A DNA stretch of 64,000 nucleotides from Fusibacter bizertensis (GCF_029914245.1 NZ_JARYZI010000011.1:62001-126000), one strand, 5' to 3'. Shown: positions 35,008 through 44,384, counted from the stretch's first letter. The notes: a model not told the origin generated them from the sequence alone. Numbers and translations: made by a program.

Positions 35008-36306
35008 TTAATGCCTTTTTCCACCGGGTCCACCCATCTGCTGAACAGTAATTTCAGTAACTTGTTGGCCATTTACAATGACAGTTCCACCGTTTAATAC
35101 CCTTGCTCCATCTGCATCAAATGCTGAATTTGCTGTGACATTTATACTACCACCATTGATGTAAAGATCGCCATTTGAGTCAAATCCATCAGTATCGCCA
35201 CTTGCCATCGTGACTGTGATTATGCCTCCATTAACTTCTATTCTCACATCATTGTCGCTTTTATTTGCTGCATTAATACCATCATCTGTTGCATAAAGTT
35301 TGATGTCACCACCGTTTATTTTTACAAAAGTCGCTTCAATTCCTTCTGAAGCATTTTCAATATTGATTGTACCACCGTCTATTTGAACGATTGTATTACT
35401 ATGAATTGCATCGTCTGATGAAGTTATATTAATGGTTCCATTTTGAATATAAATATAACCGAAAGTTGCATCCTCCTCGTTTTCACCGTGTAGTGCATCT
35501 TTACCTGCATTAATTGTTAATAGACCATCATAAACTCGAATTGAATCTTTAGCCTCAAGACCATGGCCTACTGAAGTTAGATTGTAAGTCCCCCCTGTCA
35601 CTTTTAAATCATCTTTTGAGGTTATTGCATTATCTTGTTTTGCGACTACATTTAATGAACTCGTACCATTTAACGTTAAGTCAGCTTTAGAGAAAATAAC
35701 TGCATCTACATTTGTATCACCATCTGTTTCTATGGTGCCATTTACAGTAAGGGCAGATGCACTACCAGTCGTCGTCACAAAAACTTTGTCAGCCGATTTC
35801 ACATAGATAGCTGCCTTTGAATCATTAGTTATCGTTACGCCGTCTAATACAAGTTGAACTTTGTCGGTATCGCCTGCATCAACTATAATTGAAGCGTTTG
35901 TGACATTACCTTTTATGATATATACGCCTTCAGTAGTAATTGTCGTATCGTTTCCACTTGTTAAATTCAAAGTGGTAGCCACTGATAAATCCGCAGTTTG
36001 TTCAAGATCACGACTTGAGAATTGATCTTCCGTAATAATCCCAGTATCAAGATTACTCACAAGTGAGTATTGGTTTGATACAGCTGTGCCCTCACTGGGC
36101 ATCATGCCTTGACCTTGTCCATTTGCAGGAAGTTGTCCACTCGTACCATCTGTTGGAGCGTTAGCAACATCAGGTTCTGATATAGTGTTAATCTCAGCAG
36201 TTTGTGAATCAGTGTTGTTTTCTGTAGAGGTTGAATTAGTACAACCAGAAAGTGAAACGATGAGTATAATCGCTAAGATTAACACCATTATATTTTTTAA
36301 TTTCAT
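35008..36306 (-). CDS. Cthe_2159-like carbohydrate-binding-domain lipoprotein (DUF4353)
   Basis: I start at the ATG at 36304-36306 (AAGGAGA site); the longer frame adds 20 residues without a ribosome site. The 432-residue precursor has a lipoprotein signal (LIVSLSGC) and a Ser/Thr/Pro/Gln-rich linker. Repeated beta-strand turns follow (VYIKGNV, IYVKSADKVFVT, LNGTSSLNVVAK, DALHGENEE, DDAIHSN, EGIEATFVKINGG, DDGINA, GGSINVTANSAFDADG), typical of a right-handed beta-helix. The Acetivibrio thermocellus relative binds calcium and acidic sugars such as polygalacturonate. It should be lipid-anchored outside the cell. Role here unknown. Confidence 0.82.
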   Translation of the reverse strand: MKLKNIMVLILAIILIVSLSGCTNSTSTENNTDSQTAEINTISEPDVANAPTDGTSGQLPANGQGQGMMPSEGTAVSNQYSLVSNLDTGIITEDQFSSRDLEQTADLSVATTLNLTSGNDTTITTEGVYIIKGNVTNASIIVDAGDTDKVQLVLDGVTITNDSKAAIYVKSADKVFVTTTGSASALTVNGTIETDGDTNVDAVIFSKADLTLNGTSSLNVVAKQDNAITSKDDLKVTGGTYNLTSVGHGLEAKDSIRVYDGLLTINAGKDALHGENEEDATFGYIYIQNGTINITSSDDAIHSNTIVQIDGGTINIENASEGIEATFVKINGGDIKLYATDDGINAANKSDNDVRIEVNGGIITVTMASGDTDGFDSNGDLYINGGSINVTANSAFDADGARVLNGGTVIVNGQQVTEITVQQMGGPGGKRH

Positions 36307-36445
36307 TCTTGTTCTCTCCTTAAAGTTATTTAATTTTAACAGCTGTTCTTTTATTCCTTGATTCAATAATAGAACACTAACCTTAAATGAACTTTAAATA
36401 TAGAATATTAATTGTTGTATGTGTATCTCAAGTAAACTTAAAAGC

Positions 36446-36476
36446 AAAAAAGGCATGTTATAAAAAACATACCTTT
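36446..36476 (-). terminator. Terminator after the B3/B4 gene
   Basis: AAAGGTATGTT / AACATGCCTTT stem with one G-T and a 6-nt loop, then TTTTTTG on the minus strand. Confidence 0.75.
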
Positions 36477-36515
36477 TCCTCCGTAATCTTTTGAAATGAA
36501 ATTATCATACTAATA

Positions 36516-37223
36516 TTATGTTATTTCTATTACTTGATTGCTTTTGTCTAAAATAAATATCTCAAATAGACCACCTAGATGTTTTTGCGTCGTTTCCGAA
36601 AGTTCTCTAAGCGCATTAATGAGCACTTCTTCTCTCTTTTCATCAACAAGTTCGATGCACATAAATGCGTTCTTAGTTTTTTCAGTTAACATTGTTCTCA
36701 CTGATTCACGCCAGTTCCAACACCTACAAATTGCACCTGCGTCATCTTTATATACGATTTCTCCTTCGAATGGCGGCGCATCTTCATCTGATCCCAGTGT
36801 TACAAAATATTCATCTCCTATCGCTTTTGTGAGTTTTACATCCCCAACAAAATTATCTATATCTTCTCCACCACATGGCAAGGCATATTTCAAAGAAATC
36901 GAATTATATATGTCAACTAATGGATTAATTGTACCAATGTGATTCCCGTTATTGACTCGTCTTAATAGGGCTTCAATGGATGACCTTGCACCTTTTTTAG
37001 TTTTAAACTTTTGGAAGGCGTCTCGCCACACTTTTATAACTGGATTGTTACTGAATTCTGGTTCAATGAAGAATATATTCGCTTCTTTTTCAGCTGATAA
37101 TAGCATCTGCTCATAGGTTTCAATATCAACTATTTGATTATTAATTCCTTTGAATAAAACTATACCTATTTTTGCTTCCGGAAACACTTCCCAAAATGCA
37201 TCTTCAATGATGAATTTTTTCAC
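36516..37223 (-). CDS. B3/B4 (phenylalanyl-tRNA synthetase beta-like) domain protein
   Basis: The start is GTG at 37221-37223, supported by AGGAGG at 6 bp. The 235-residue protein matches stand-alone B3/B4 domain proteins (COG3382): FWEVFPEAKIGIVLFKGI at the start, then a central NPLVDIYNSISLKYALPCGGEDID and DEDAPPFEGEIVYKDDAGAICRCWNWRESVRT. These resemble the editing domain of PheRS beta and may clear mischarged tRNA or modified amino acids. Its stop is followed by a terminator. It is preceded by the Rieske ferredoxin gene, 49 bp away on the same strand. Confidence 0.85.
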   Translation of the reverse strand: MKKFIIEDAFWEVFPEAKIGIVLFKGINNQIVDIETYEQMLLSAEKEANIFFIEPEFSNNPVIKVWRDAFQKFKTKKGARSSIEALLRRVNNGNHIGTINPLVDIYNSISLKYALPCGGEDIDNFVGDVKLTKAIGDEYFVTLGSDEDAPPFEGEIVYKDDAGAICRCWNWRESVRTMLTEKTKNAFMCIELVDEKREEVLINALRELSETTQKHLGGLFEIFILDKSNQVIEIT

Positions 37224-37272
37224 GATTATCCTCCTATAAATGATGTCTGCTAAAATACTCAACCATACATCC

Positions 37273-37602
37273 TTATGCTAAATCAACTAATATATTGTTA
37301 TCTTCGATTTTCACAGGGTAACTGCGGTCATCTTTTACTTTCATTTTCAAAAACACAATTTTAGCATCTCCCACATTTTCACCTGTCTTTGCATCAAATT
37401 TAGCACCATGTTTTGGACAAGAAATGATTCCACCATTAAGGATTCCCTCACTTAGTGATCCACCCATATGTGGACATTTGTTGGAAATCGCATAATACTC
37501 TCCATCAATATTGGATATAAGGATTTCAATACCGTTGATTTCAATCATTTTCATTTCATTATTTCTTAAATCTGTTGTTTTGGCAACGTTTATATAAGTC
37601 AT
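37273..37602 (-). CDS. Rieske [2Fe-2S] ferredoxin
   Basis: The 109-residue protein is a small Rieske ferredoxin with C43-P-H45 and C62-P-K-H65 as cluster ligands (CPHMGGSLSEG, CPKHGAKFD). Such proteins carry electrons to oxygenases or reductases in the cytoplasm. It could serve the Rieske oxygenase at 2588-3550, but it is 34 kb away. It is divergent from an Rrf2 regulator gene, which may control it. Confidence 0.9.
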   Translation of the reverse strand: MTYINVAKTTDLRNNEMKMIEINGIEILISNIDGEYYAISNKCPHMGGSLSEGILNGGIISCPKHGAKFDAKTGENVGDAKIVFLKMKVKDDRSYPVKIEDNNILVDLA

Positions 37603-37692
37603 ACTTTAGCCTCCTTTAAAATATTTTTTATTTGTCATTTAGTATGATTGATTCCCTTAAACATAGAATCATAACAAAAGTTTTATATTTTC

Positions 37693-37732
37693 TTGACAAT
37701 ACAATAGAGATAAGGTACAAATACAGTCTGTA
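37693..37732 (+). promoter_or_regulatory. Promoter and operator of the rrf2-type gene
   Basis: TTGACA (37693-37698) and TACAAA (37716-37721) are 17 bp apart. A palindrome TACAG-T-CTGTA (37722-37732) directly follows the -10 and is a candidate autoregulatory Rrf2 site. Confidence 0.7.
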
Positions 37733-37754
37733 ATTTCAATACGGAGGTTCGAAC

Positions 37755-38135
37755 ATGAAATATACTAAAGCGACTGATTATGCATTGCATATTATGGCTT
37801 ATTTCGTTAAACAAGATGGTAAGGAGAATTTTAGTCTTCAGCCTTTAGCCAGTCACATGAATATATCACCAACATACTTATCAAAGATATTAACCCAGTT
37901 AGTCAAGGCTGACCTAATCCAGTCTTCATCTGGCGTAAATGGAGGTTATAGTCTAAGAAAAGTTAAAACAGATATCAGTTTTTATGATGTTATTCAAGCA
38001 ATAGAAGGTAGTGGTGCTCTTTTCACATGTGAAATGGACGAAAAGCGATCCTGCCCTATTGAAGACGTTATGAGAAGCGCTGAAAGATTAATGGTGAACG
38101 ACCTAAAGAACAAATTTATTTTCAATATTATTTAA
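37755..38135 (+). CDS. Rrf2 family transcriptional regulator
   Basis: The 126-residue protein has an Rrf2 winged helix (about 1-70; MKYTKATDYALHIM, NISPTYLSKILTQLVKADLI, SGVNGGYSLRK). The loop that binds Fe-S in IscR and NsrR contains only two Cys here (C92 and C100), with Asp/Glu nearby. It may bind a cluster with a non-Cys ligand or act through a disulfide. GGAGG lies before the ATG. Divergent from a Rieske ferredoxin gene, which supports a redox role. Confidence 0.88.
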   Translation: MKYTKATDYALHIMAYFVKQDGKENFSLQPLASHMNISPTYLSKILTQLVKADLIQSSSGVNGGYSLRKVKTDISFYDVIQAIEGSGALFTCEMDEKRSCPIEDVMRSAERLMVNDLKNKFIFNII

Positions 38136-38232
38136 AAAAATATGTAATCGTATAAGTAGTTTTAACTGCTTATTTTTTCATCTTATTCAAAGACAATTTG
38201 AGTCTGCGATATATTTAAAAGGAGGTTCTATA

Positions 38233-38832
38233 ATGGAACAAAATCATCATACCAAATCGGATCAAAATTTTCTAACTAAAATGGCTTTTCTAGACAGCAA
38301 ACAAAGAGAAAACTTTATACCACCAGATATTCTATTAAATCAAATGCCTATTATGAAAAATGATACACTTTTAGATGTCGGTGCTGGCACGGGGTTCTTT
38401 ACAATTCCAATGGCAGAAATGACTTCTGACAAAGTATATGCCCTGGACCCTGATAAAAGAATGCTTCGAGTAATTGAAGATAAAGCATTAACAAAAGGGA
38501 TTTCAAATATTGAATATATCCCAGATTATATTGAAAACTTAAGTCTTAAATATAACTCTGTTGATTTTGCAATGGCTTCATTGATCCTACATGAAGTAAA
38601 ATCCTTACCCTTAACACTTAGTATTATTCACAATGTCCTAAAAGAAGGTGGACATATATTATGTTTAGAATACGAAAAGGACAATACAATAATAGAAGGC
38701 CCACCCATGTCAATTCGTATACATTCAAATGATCTTGAAAAAAACTTGATTTCTCTTGGTTTTGAAATAGTAAGTAAAACTAAAATCAATGAAACCATAT
38801 ATACCTTTTTAGCAACAAAAAAAGAAAAGTGA
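38233..38832 (+). CDS. Class I SAM-dependent methyltransferase
   Basis: The 199-residue protein has SAM motif I LLDVGAGTGFF (about 47-57), an acidic residue after the next strand (VYALDPDKRM, about 71-80) and later motifs DFAMASLILHEV and GGHILCLEYE. It is a small-molecule type methyltransferase of unknown substrate. AAAAGGAGG precedes the ATG. It follows the rrf2-type gene by 97 bp on the same strand, so the two may be co-transcribed. Confidence 0.85.
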   Translation: MEQNHHTKSDQNFLTKMAFLDSKQRENFIPPDILLNQMPIMKNDTLLDVGAGTGFFTIPMAEMTSDKVYALDPDKRMLRVIEDKALTKGISNIEYIPDYIENLSLKYNSVDFAMASLILHEVKSLPLTLSIIHNVLKEGGHILCLEYEKDNTIIEGPPMSIRIHSNDLEKNLISLGFEIVSKTKINETIYTFLATKKEK

Positions 38833-38894
38833 ATTAAGTTATAAAATGGATTATTCAACGTATAATCTTATACTTTAACCAAACAACACCAGAG

Positions 38895-38945
38895 GAAAAA
38901 ATTAAACCGCTATCAAAACAATATCTTGATTGTTCAAATAGCGGT
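38895..38945. terminator. Terminator between methyltransferase and zinc-protease genes
   Basis: ACCGCTAT / ATAGCGGT outer stem with an inner ACAAT/ATTGT pair. On the minus strand TTTAATTTTTTCC follows, so it mainly ends the DUF2268 gene; it lies between convergent genes. Confidence 0.7.
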
Positions 38946-38956
38946 ATGCATTAATT

Positions 38957-39823
38957 TTAAATGTTAAAATAACCAGACTGCTTCACAACGTCAACTCCAT
39001 CAACGAAATCTTTGGTGGCTTCTACAATGGACTTATGTGTTTTTAATAGAAGTGCTTGCACTGCATGGTAACCGGTAGCATAGCCACCACAAAATGGGAT
39101 ACCAAGTACATCACTTTCTGGAATCATAGGATGATCTCCAAAAATATACTTTCGTACTTCCATAAATCCTGAAACATCAAGATTTTTTTCAATAATTTCC
39201 CTTGTCCTTTCCAAGTCAGCTCCAGAAACGCCTGTCACCCATGGTCCAATAAACACATCTCCATATAAAAAAGATGCAAAGCTTTCTGCAAGACCTTCAA
39301 CAGCTAGATATTGACTCAATGTAACGTTCATAAAGTCCCACTTGACGTTATTAAACAGCACATTATGATGAAATTCGTGAGCAATACAGGCATTAATTTT
39401 TTGTAGATTTTGTGAATTTGGTGCAATTATTATCTGAATATATCCTGGTACAGAACCAACACCAGTATAACCCTCACTTTGCGAAAGTTTATCTGGATCA
39501 CCCAAAAATATGCCAAGTGTGATTTCCTCAGGCAATTTGATGCCCGTATCCTTTAGAGTGTATACAGCAAGTTCAATTGCCTTATGAGCTTCATGCCATA
39601 CATTTTTATCAACTAATTGAACTAGCATGTTTTCCGCTATTTTGTCTTTTCCAGTTAAAGATAAACATGATAATGCTTCTGGGTTGCGAGGCATCCTTGT
39701 TCGTTCAAAAACTGGAGCAAATGGTTTTAAAAAATTTTCATCAAAATAATCATATCGCCGATTTTCAGATAACTTCATCATTTCCATGTATAATTTATGA
39801 GTGTCTAAAATATTAATCTTCAT
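38957..39823 (-). CDS. DUF2268 family putative zinc-dependent protease
   Basis: The start is the ATG at 39821-39823 (GGAGG site). The 288-residue protein has the zinc motif H149-E-F-H-H153 within IAHEFHHNV, followed by VEGLAESFASFLYG with a likely third ligand Glu. These are features of DUF2268 (HSP90-independent, predicted Zn protease) proteins found in Firmicutes. No signal peptide is visible, so it should be cytoplasmic. Substrate unknown. Confidence 0.82.
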   Translation of the reverse strand: MKINILDTHKLYMEMMKLSENRRYDYFDENFLKPFAPVFERTRMPRNPEALSCLSLTGKDKIAENMLVQLVDKNVWHEAHKAIELAVYTLKDTGIKLPEEITLGIFLGDPDKLSQSEGYTGVGSVPGYIQIIIAPNSQNLQKINACIAHEFHHNVLFNNVKWDFMNVTLSQYLAVEGLAESFASFLYGDVFIGPWVTGVSGADLERTREIIEKNLDVSGFMEVRKYIFGDHPMIPESDVLGIPFCGGYATGYHAVQALLLKTHKSIVEATKDFVDGVDVVKQSGYFNI

Positions 39824-39928
39824 TTTTTTATCCTCCAAAAGTATATTCAATCACTTATGGCCAGTAAATGATTTCATATACAATTTAAACTATGCCGTTG
39901 CGTGAAGGTCAATACTTTTTTCGATATT

Positions 39929-40918
39929 TCAACTATTATTATTTGAAACCTGAATCACCAAGTTACCTTTTTTAAGCCCTTTCTCTATATACTCATGTGC
40001 CTTTGGTACCTCTTCAAGTGGCATCACTCGATCAATGTAGATCTTTATAGGTACTACTTTGACGAGCTCTATGACTTCTTCAAGTTGTGTATTGGATTGC
40101 TTTGAAAGTGTAAACAAAACTTGTTTAGATCCAAGATTTGATAATCTGCTTTTGAGTTTGTATTTTGATTTAGGTGTTGCAAAAATATAGCGTCCATTTT
40201 CTTTTAAACATGCTAAGCTTTCTTTGAATTTACTGATACTCACTATATCAAAGATAATATCGTAAGTGTTCTTATTTTTATAGTAGGATTCTGTTTGATA
40301 ATCTATCAAATGGTCTGCGCCCGCTTGTTTTAATACATCAAATTTCTGTGCTGCATCAACAGCTGTCACTTCAGCACCATAATGTTTGGCAAGTTGAATT
40401 GCAAACATCCCAAAACTTCCTGCAGCACCGTTGATTAAAACATGCTCACCCTTTTTGATATCCCCCAGTTTCAGATAATGCAATGCTTCCATCCCTGCTA
40501 CAGGTAAAGCAGCTGCTTCAAAGTCCGTTAAAAAATCGGGTTTCAAAACCATAGTGCCCATGCTAGACTTTGGATTTAAGCAAATATATTCTGCATAACC
40601 TCCAAATTTAAAGCCTGTTGTAGCTATCACCCTATCCCCCACTTTAAATTCCTTCACATTTATACCGATCGCTACAATTGTCCCAACTAATTCTTGACCC
40701 AATATTTTATTTTTGGGTTTAAAAAAGCCCATATATAGACGGATCATTAGTCGTAAAAATAACGAAAATTTCAAACCTCTCATCTCTGTATCACCAGCTG
40801 TTACAGTAGTTGCATCGATTCTGATCAGCACTTCATCATCAGCCTGAACTGGTTTATCTATTTCTTCATATTTTAAGCCTGATGGTTTACCATATTTCTT
40901 CCAAACAATTGCTCTCAT
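39929..40918 (-). CDS. Zinc-independent MDR NAD(P)-dependent oxidoreductase (quinone oxidoreductase-like)
   Basis: The 329-residue protein is a medium-chain dehydrogenase/reductase. The catalytic half begins MRAIVWKKYGKPSGLKYEE and keeps GQELVGTIVAIG. The Rossmann half shows INGAAGSFGMFAIQLAKHYGAEV (about 150-172). The Cys ligands of zinc alcohol dehydrogenases are missing, which fits the quinone-oxidoreductase/enoyl-reductase branch. Substrate unknown. It stands alone. Confidence 0.88.
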   Translation of the reverse strand: MRAIVWKKYGKPSGLKYEEIDKPVQADDEVLIRIDATTVTAGDTEMRGLKFSLFLRLMIRLYMGFFKPKNKILGQELVGTIVAIGINVKEFKVGDRVIATTGFKFGGYAEYICLNPKSSMGTMVLKPDFLTDFEAAALPVAGMEALHYLKLGDIKKGEHVLINGAAGSFGMFAIQLAKHYGAEVTAVDAAQKFDVLKQAGADHLIDYQTESYYKNKNTYDIIFDIVSISKFKESLACLKENGRYIFATPKSKYKLKSRLSNLGSKQVLFTLSKQSNTQLEEVIELVKVVPIKIYIDRVMPLEEVPKAHEYIEKGLKKGNLVIQVSNNNS

Positions 40919-40986
40919 TCACTCACCATTCCTTCTAAATATATTCCTTTTACACAGATTATTATTGAGTTTATTATATATCAATA

Positions 40987-41021
40987 TAAAAAAAGATTCA
41001 TTGATATAAGTCAACGAATCT
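40987..41021 (-). terminator. Terminator of the SUMF1-type gene
   Basis: AGATTCGTTGA / TCAATGAATCT stem with one G-T, then TTTTTTTA on the minus strand. Confidence 0.75.
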
Positions 41022-41083
41022 CTAATTAATTATCTTTATCATATGAAATTTATATAATTTTAAGTACAAATTGTCTTCAACTC

Positions 41084-41833
41084 TTAAGCTGTAATTGATC
41101 GTACTAAGCGAAATCCTAAATCATCTATACAAAAGGTTGGATGCCCACTTCGACGACATGTTGCACCACATCCTCTAGCAGATTCTCCCCAACTTCCACC
41201 TCGAAAGACACGATATACCCCATATGTTTTTTCATCATACAAGTCCCAACACCATTCCCATGAATTGCCTAGCATATCGTATAATCCCCATCCATTAGGT
41301 TGCTTTTTACCTACTTCATGCAATTTACCCTCTGAATTCTCATTATACCATGCAATTACATCAATATCTCCATATCTATAACCAGCCACTCCTGCTTTAC
41401 ATGCATACTGCCACTCTGCATCAGTTGGTAATCTATATCCATTTGCATCTTGATCATATGTTGCGGTTTCTTCTACTTCATCAAAAACATAACAAGGCTT
41501 AAGTCCGCATTCTAATGAAAGTAAATTACAAAACTTTAGTGCATCATACCATGTGACATTTACTACTGGTGTACAGTCTATAAAAAGATCATCTGATAAC
41601 AGTTTGGTTATGCGTAAGTATAGATTTTTTGTAACAGGATACTTTGCTATCAAGAAAGATTGTATTTCAACAGTTTTACTCAATTCAGTGAGCTTGCCTT
41701 TTTTACCAGGTATACTCATCTGTGAATTTGAACTGATCCATTTATTTTCATCTCGAAAATACTTTAAGTTCTCTTTTCCACTTGGTATTCTTATCATTAG
41801 ATCATCTAGATAAGCCTTAACATTATTGTCCAT
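41084..41833 (-). CDS. Formylglycine-generating-enzyme (SUMF1)-type domain protein
   Basis: The 249-residue protein has the FGE-sulfatase fold motifs: PVTKNLYLRI near the start, NVTWYDALKFCNLLS (about 90-104), YRLPTDAEWQYACKAG (about 135-150), NGWGLYDMLGNSWEWCWD and FRGGSWGESARG (about 212-223). The C-terminal GCGATCRRSGHP has two Cys three residues apart, unlike the Cys pair spacing I expect in true FGE, so catalytic activity is doubtful. Many bacterial members are binding domains rather than enzymes. No sulfatase gene is nearby. Confidence 0.85.
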   Translation of the reverse strand: MDNNVKAYLDDLMIRIPSGKENLKYFRDENKWISSNSQMSIPGKKGKLTELSKTVEIQSFLIAKYPVTKNLYLRITKLLSDDLFIDCTPVVNVTWYDALKFCNLLSLECGLKPCYVFDEVEETATYDQDANGYRLPTDAEWQYACKAGVAGYRYGDIDVIAWYNENSEGKLHEVGKKQPNGWGLYDMLGNSWEWCWDLYDEKTYGVYRVFRGGSWGESARGCGATCRRSGHPTFCIDDLGFRLVRSITA

Positions 41834-41878
41834 ATATTTTGATCCTTTCTAAGAATTGCAACTCTGTTTTCAACTGAC

Positions 41879-42736
41879 CTAGCTAAAAGGCTTTTGTAGA
41901 TCATATGCGATTCCAATTGCGCCTGGTCCAACATGAGTCCCTATAACTGGACCGATATCAACTACTAAAACGCTGACACCCAGTTCTTCCTCTAGCTGAC
42001 GCGCCAAAGCTACCCCTTCTTCATACGCTTCTATATGATGCACGACAACATTTTTAAGTCCATATTTTATGATATCATCAAGTGCAATTTGAAGTAATGT
42101 TTTCACTGCCTTTTTCTTAGTACGTACTTTTTGAAGCACCTCTGTCCGCCCATCTTTTACCGTAAGAATCGGTAGCAGTTGCATAATATTACCAAGTATG
42201 GCACTAGCACCACCGATTCGTCCGCCCATTTTTAAGTAGTCCAACGTTTCAGGCAAAAATATAAATCTACTTTGATGTACATAATCACGCATATGCTGAG
42301 CAATATATTCAATGCCCTTACCTTGCTCAGCCAATGCTGCACCATAAAGCACACAAAATCCTAACTGCATGCAATTGGTGCGTGAATCCACAAGTTCAAT
42401 CTTGGCATTTGGATATTGCTCTAATAATTGAGTTTTAATCATACATGCAGTTTGATAAGTGCCGCTCATTTCTGATGACAAAAAAGTTCCAACAATTTCG
42501 TCACCTACAGATATTGCATCCTCGAAAGTCTTCATCATTTCATCTAAACTAGGTTGGGCTGATTTAGGAAAACTTCCACCTTGTGCTAAGCGCGCATAAA
42601 AGGATTTGTTGTCTGTTTCTGTTTCAACAAATATATCCTCATCTATCAAAGCGCTTAATGAAACGATTTGTATAGGATACTCTCCAATCAATGTTTGAGG
42701 TAAGTAAGAAGTACTGTCAGTAATGAATTTTATCAT
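41879..42736 (-). CDS. DegV family fatty-acid-binding protein (FakB-like)
   Basis: The 285-residue protein has DegV hallmarks: FITDSTSYLP at the start, FPKSAQPSLDEM (about 55-66), SSEMSGTYQTA (about 88-98) and GGRIGGASAILGN. DegV/FakB proteins hold a fatty acid for phosphorylation by FakA in lipid metabolism. No fakA is seen in the window. It is a single-gene unit. Confidence 0.9.
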   Translation of the reverse strand: MIKFITDSTSYLPQTLIGEYPIQIVSLSALIDEDIFVETETDNKSFYARLAQGGSFPKSAQPSLDEMMKTFEDAISVGDEIVGTFLSSEMSGTYQTACMIKTQLLEQYPNAKIELVDSRTNCMQLGFCVLYGAALAEQGKGIEYIAQHMRDYVHQSRFIFLPETLDYLKMGGRIGGASAILGNIMQLLPILTVKDGRTEVLQKVRTKKKAVKTLLQIALDDIIKYGLKNVVVHHIEAYEEGVALARQLEEELGVSVLVVDIGPVIGTHVGPGAIGIAYDLQKPFS

Positions 42737-42895
42737 GTCTATTGCTCCATTCTTTCAAAAGTTCTATTTTTATCTAAAATCAAATCACATTATTAACTAA
42801 GTAAAATATTCTCAAATTTTAAATTTTACACTTTATATTAGTATACTTTTATTTTATAAATAAATAAAGCAATGAGTTTAATTTTTCACTTGCAA

Positions 42896-42934
42896 TCAAA
42901 AAAAGTCGCCTCCACTAAGTGGAAAGCGACTTTT
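42896..42934 (-). terminator. Terminator of the cstA operon
   Basis: On the minus strand AAGTCGC-(TTCCAC/GTGGA)-GCGACTT forms a near-continuous stem followed by TTTTTTTG, directly after the ferritin-like gene. Confidence 0.88.
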
Positions 42935-42945
42935 AAAAACAGTTC

Positions 42946-43422
42946 TTATAATCCCAAAGTAGGATACATTTGATTTTCAAGTGTTCTTAAAACAAAATTA
43001 AGATGTTTCTTTTCTTCTTTCATAACGATGTTAATTTCTTTTGAAGCAATATTGGGGTAAAGCGTATGCAGTTCTTGTACGAGAATTAATGTATCTCTCT
43101 CAATCTTCTCTGCAATCACAAGTGCATCTTCTTTTACAAATCTCTTTTTCACTGCATCATTTCTAAAATAACTGAATTTAACCAGCGATTCAAGGAACTC
43201 GTGTGCTTCATCATCCACTTCAACTATAAGATCACCTTCAAATTGATGCATCAATGAAGTATACATTTCTTCATGACGTTCCTCATCCTTAGCGAGTTTA
43301 TCAAATACAGCTTTTGCTTTTGGATGAGATACTTGATTCGAGAGTTCATGATATAGAATAGCAACTTTCTTTTCAGATTCAACAAGTAACATTAACAAGT
43401 CTTTTCCATTATAAGTTTTCAT
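42946..43422 (-). CDS. Ferritin-like/rubrerythrin-type diiron protein
   Basis: I start at the ATG at 43420-43422 (AAAGGAGG site), giving 158 residues; the longer frame overlaps the ATPase gene. The four-helix bundle pattern is visible: LLVESEKKVAILYHEL (first Glu), KDEERHEEMY (ExxH), EKIERDTLILVQEL, and EEKKHLNFVL (ExxxH). There is no C-terminal rubredoxin domain. It may bind two metals and handle peroxide or act as a scaffold. It is the last gene of the cstA operon, just after the ArsA-like ATPase. Confidence 0.8.
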   Translation of the reverse strand: MKTYNGKDLLMLLVESEKKVAILYHELSNQVSHPKAKAVFDKLAKDEERHEEMYTSLMHQFEGDLIVEVDDEAHEFLESLVKFSYFRNDAVKKRFVKEDALVIAEKIERDTLILVQELHTLYPNIASKEINIVMKEEKKHLNFVLRTLENQMYPTLGL

Positions 43423-43477
43423 TGGTACCCTCCTTTGTATAAATCCAGGCAATATATATCTTACTTTTTTCATATCT

Positions 43478-44374
43478 CTAAAGTAGCTCGACAATTTTAA
43501 ACAGCGAATCAGCATCCATATCCTGATCAAGGAGATAAATTTCTGTAATCTTAAGGTATGAGTAAATCGCCTTAACTTCTGCTATCACTTCTTGTTCTTT
43601 TTTTATCTTATTTTTGAAAAAAGGCTCAACTATATCCGGTGGTAAAATTTTATTAATGATAATCTCAGCAACAGGTTGATGAGCGTCATTTAAATACTTC
43701 ATAGCCTTTTTAGTTTCTTCTAGTGGCATTTTTTCAGGATTCATCACTAGATGAATAGAAGTGTTATCAGAGCGAATCATGTCTTTTGCTTTCAAAAACG
43801 TATCCCGTCTGATCTTTAGTCGCGCAAGAATCGGATCATCTTCTTTTAGACCGAGCATCGCTTTAAGTTTTACTATTTTTTCTCTTTTCTTAATTAACCC
43901 TTCAAACCATTCAATTAATAGTTCTGGTAGTGTCAATAACCTCAAAGTATGACCAGTAGGTGCGGTGTCAAAAATCATCACATCATAGACATCTTTATGC
44001 AAATCCATAAGTTCTATCATTTTATCAAATAAACTTGCCTCATGTGTACCTGGCATTACTCTAGCTGCTCTTAACTGTTTATTAACATCCTCAAGGACAA
44101 CTGGACTAAGAATCGAATTTAAATCTCTTCTAATTTGGTCAATGTATAAATTTGCTTCTTCTTCAGGATCAATTTCAATGGCATCCAGTAATGGTGTGAT
44201 ACTCTTTAGTTTTGATCCTACCTGGATACCCAATACGTCAGAAATTGAGTGGGCAGGATCAGTGGAAACTAGCAATGTTTTTTTGCCAAGTTTTGTATAG
44301 TAATGCGCTCTTGCTGAAGAAAGGGTGGTTTTACCCACCCCACCTTTTCCTCCGTAGAATTCTACCTTTAACAT
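43478..44374 (-). CDS. ArsA/Get3-like ATPase
   Basis: The 298-residue protein has the deviant Walker A GGKGGVGKTT (8-17), switch DPAHSISDVLG (about 39-49) and the DTAPTGHTLRLL motif (about 134-145) of the ArsA/Get3 branch. It is a single ATPase unit, not the doubled ArsA of arsenic pumps, and no ars genes are near. Get3-type enzymes deliver membrane proteins or move metalloids. Here it sits between a small protein and a ferritin-like protein in an operon with CstA. Its role may concern assembly of that membrane protein; this is inference. Confidence 0.9.
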   Translation of the reverse strand: MLKVEFYGGKGGVGKTTLSSARAHYYTKLGKKTLLVSTDPAHSISDVLGIQVGSKLKSITPLLDAIEIDPEEEANLYIDQIRRDLNSILSPVVLEDVNKQLRAARVMPGTHEASLFDKMIELMDLHKDVYDVMIFDTAPTGHTLRLLTLPELLIEWFEGLIKKREKIVKLKAMLGLKEDDPILARLKIRRDTFLKAKDMIRSDNTSIHLVMNPEKMPLEETKKAMKYLNDAHQPVAEIIINKILPPDIVEPFFKNKIKKEQEVIAEVKAIYSYLKITEIYLLDQDMDADSLFKIVELL

Positions 44375-44384
44375 CAGAATCTCC

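Noticed and set aside
43478-44374. Arsenical pump ATPase ArsA in an ars operon
   Set aside because: The protein has a single ATPase unit, and no arsB, arsD, arsC or arsR gene is nearby.
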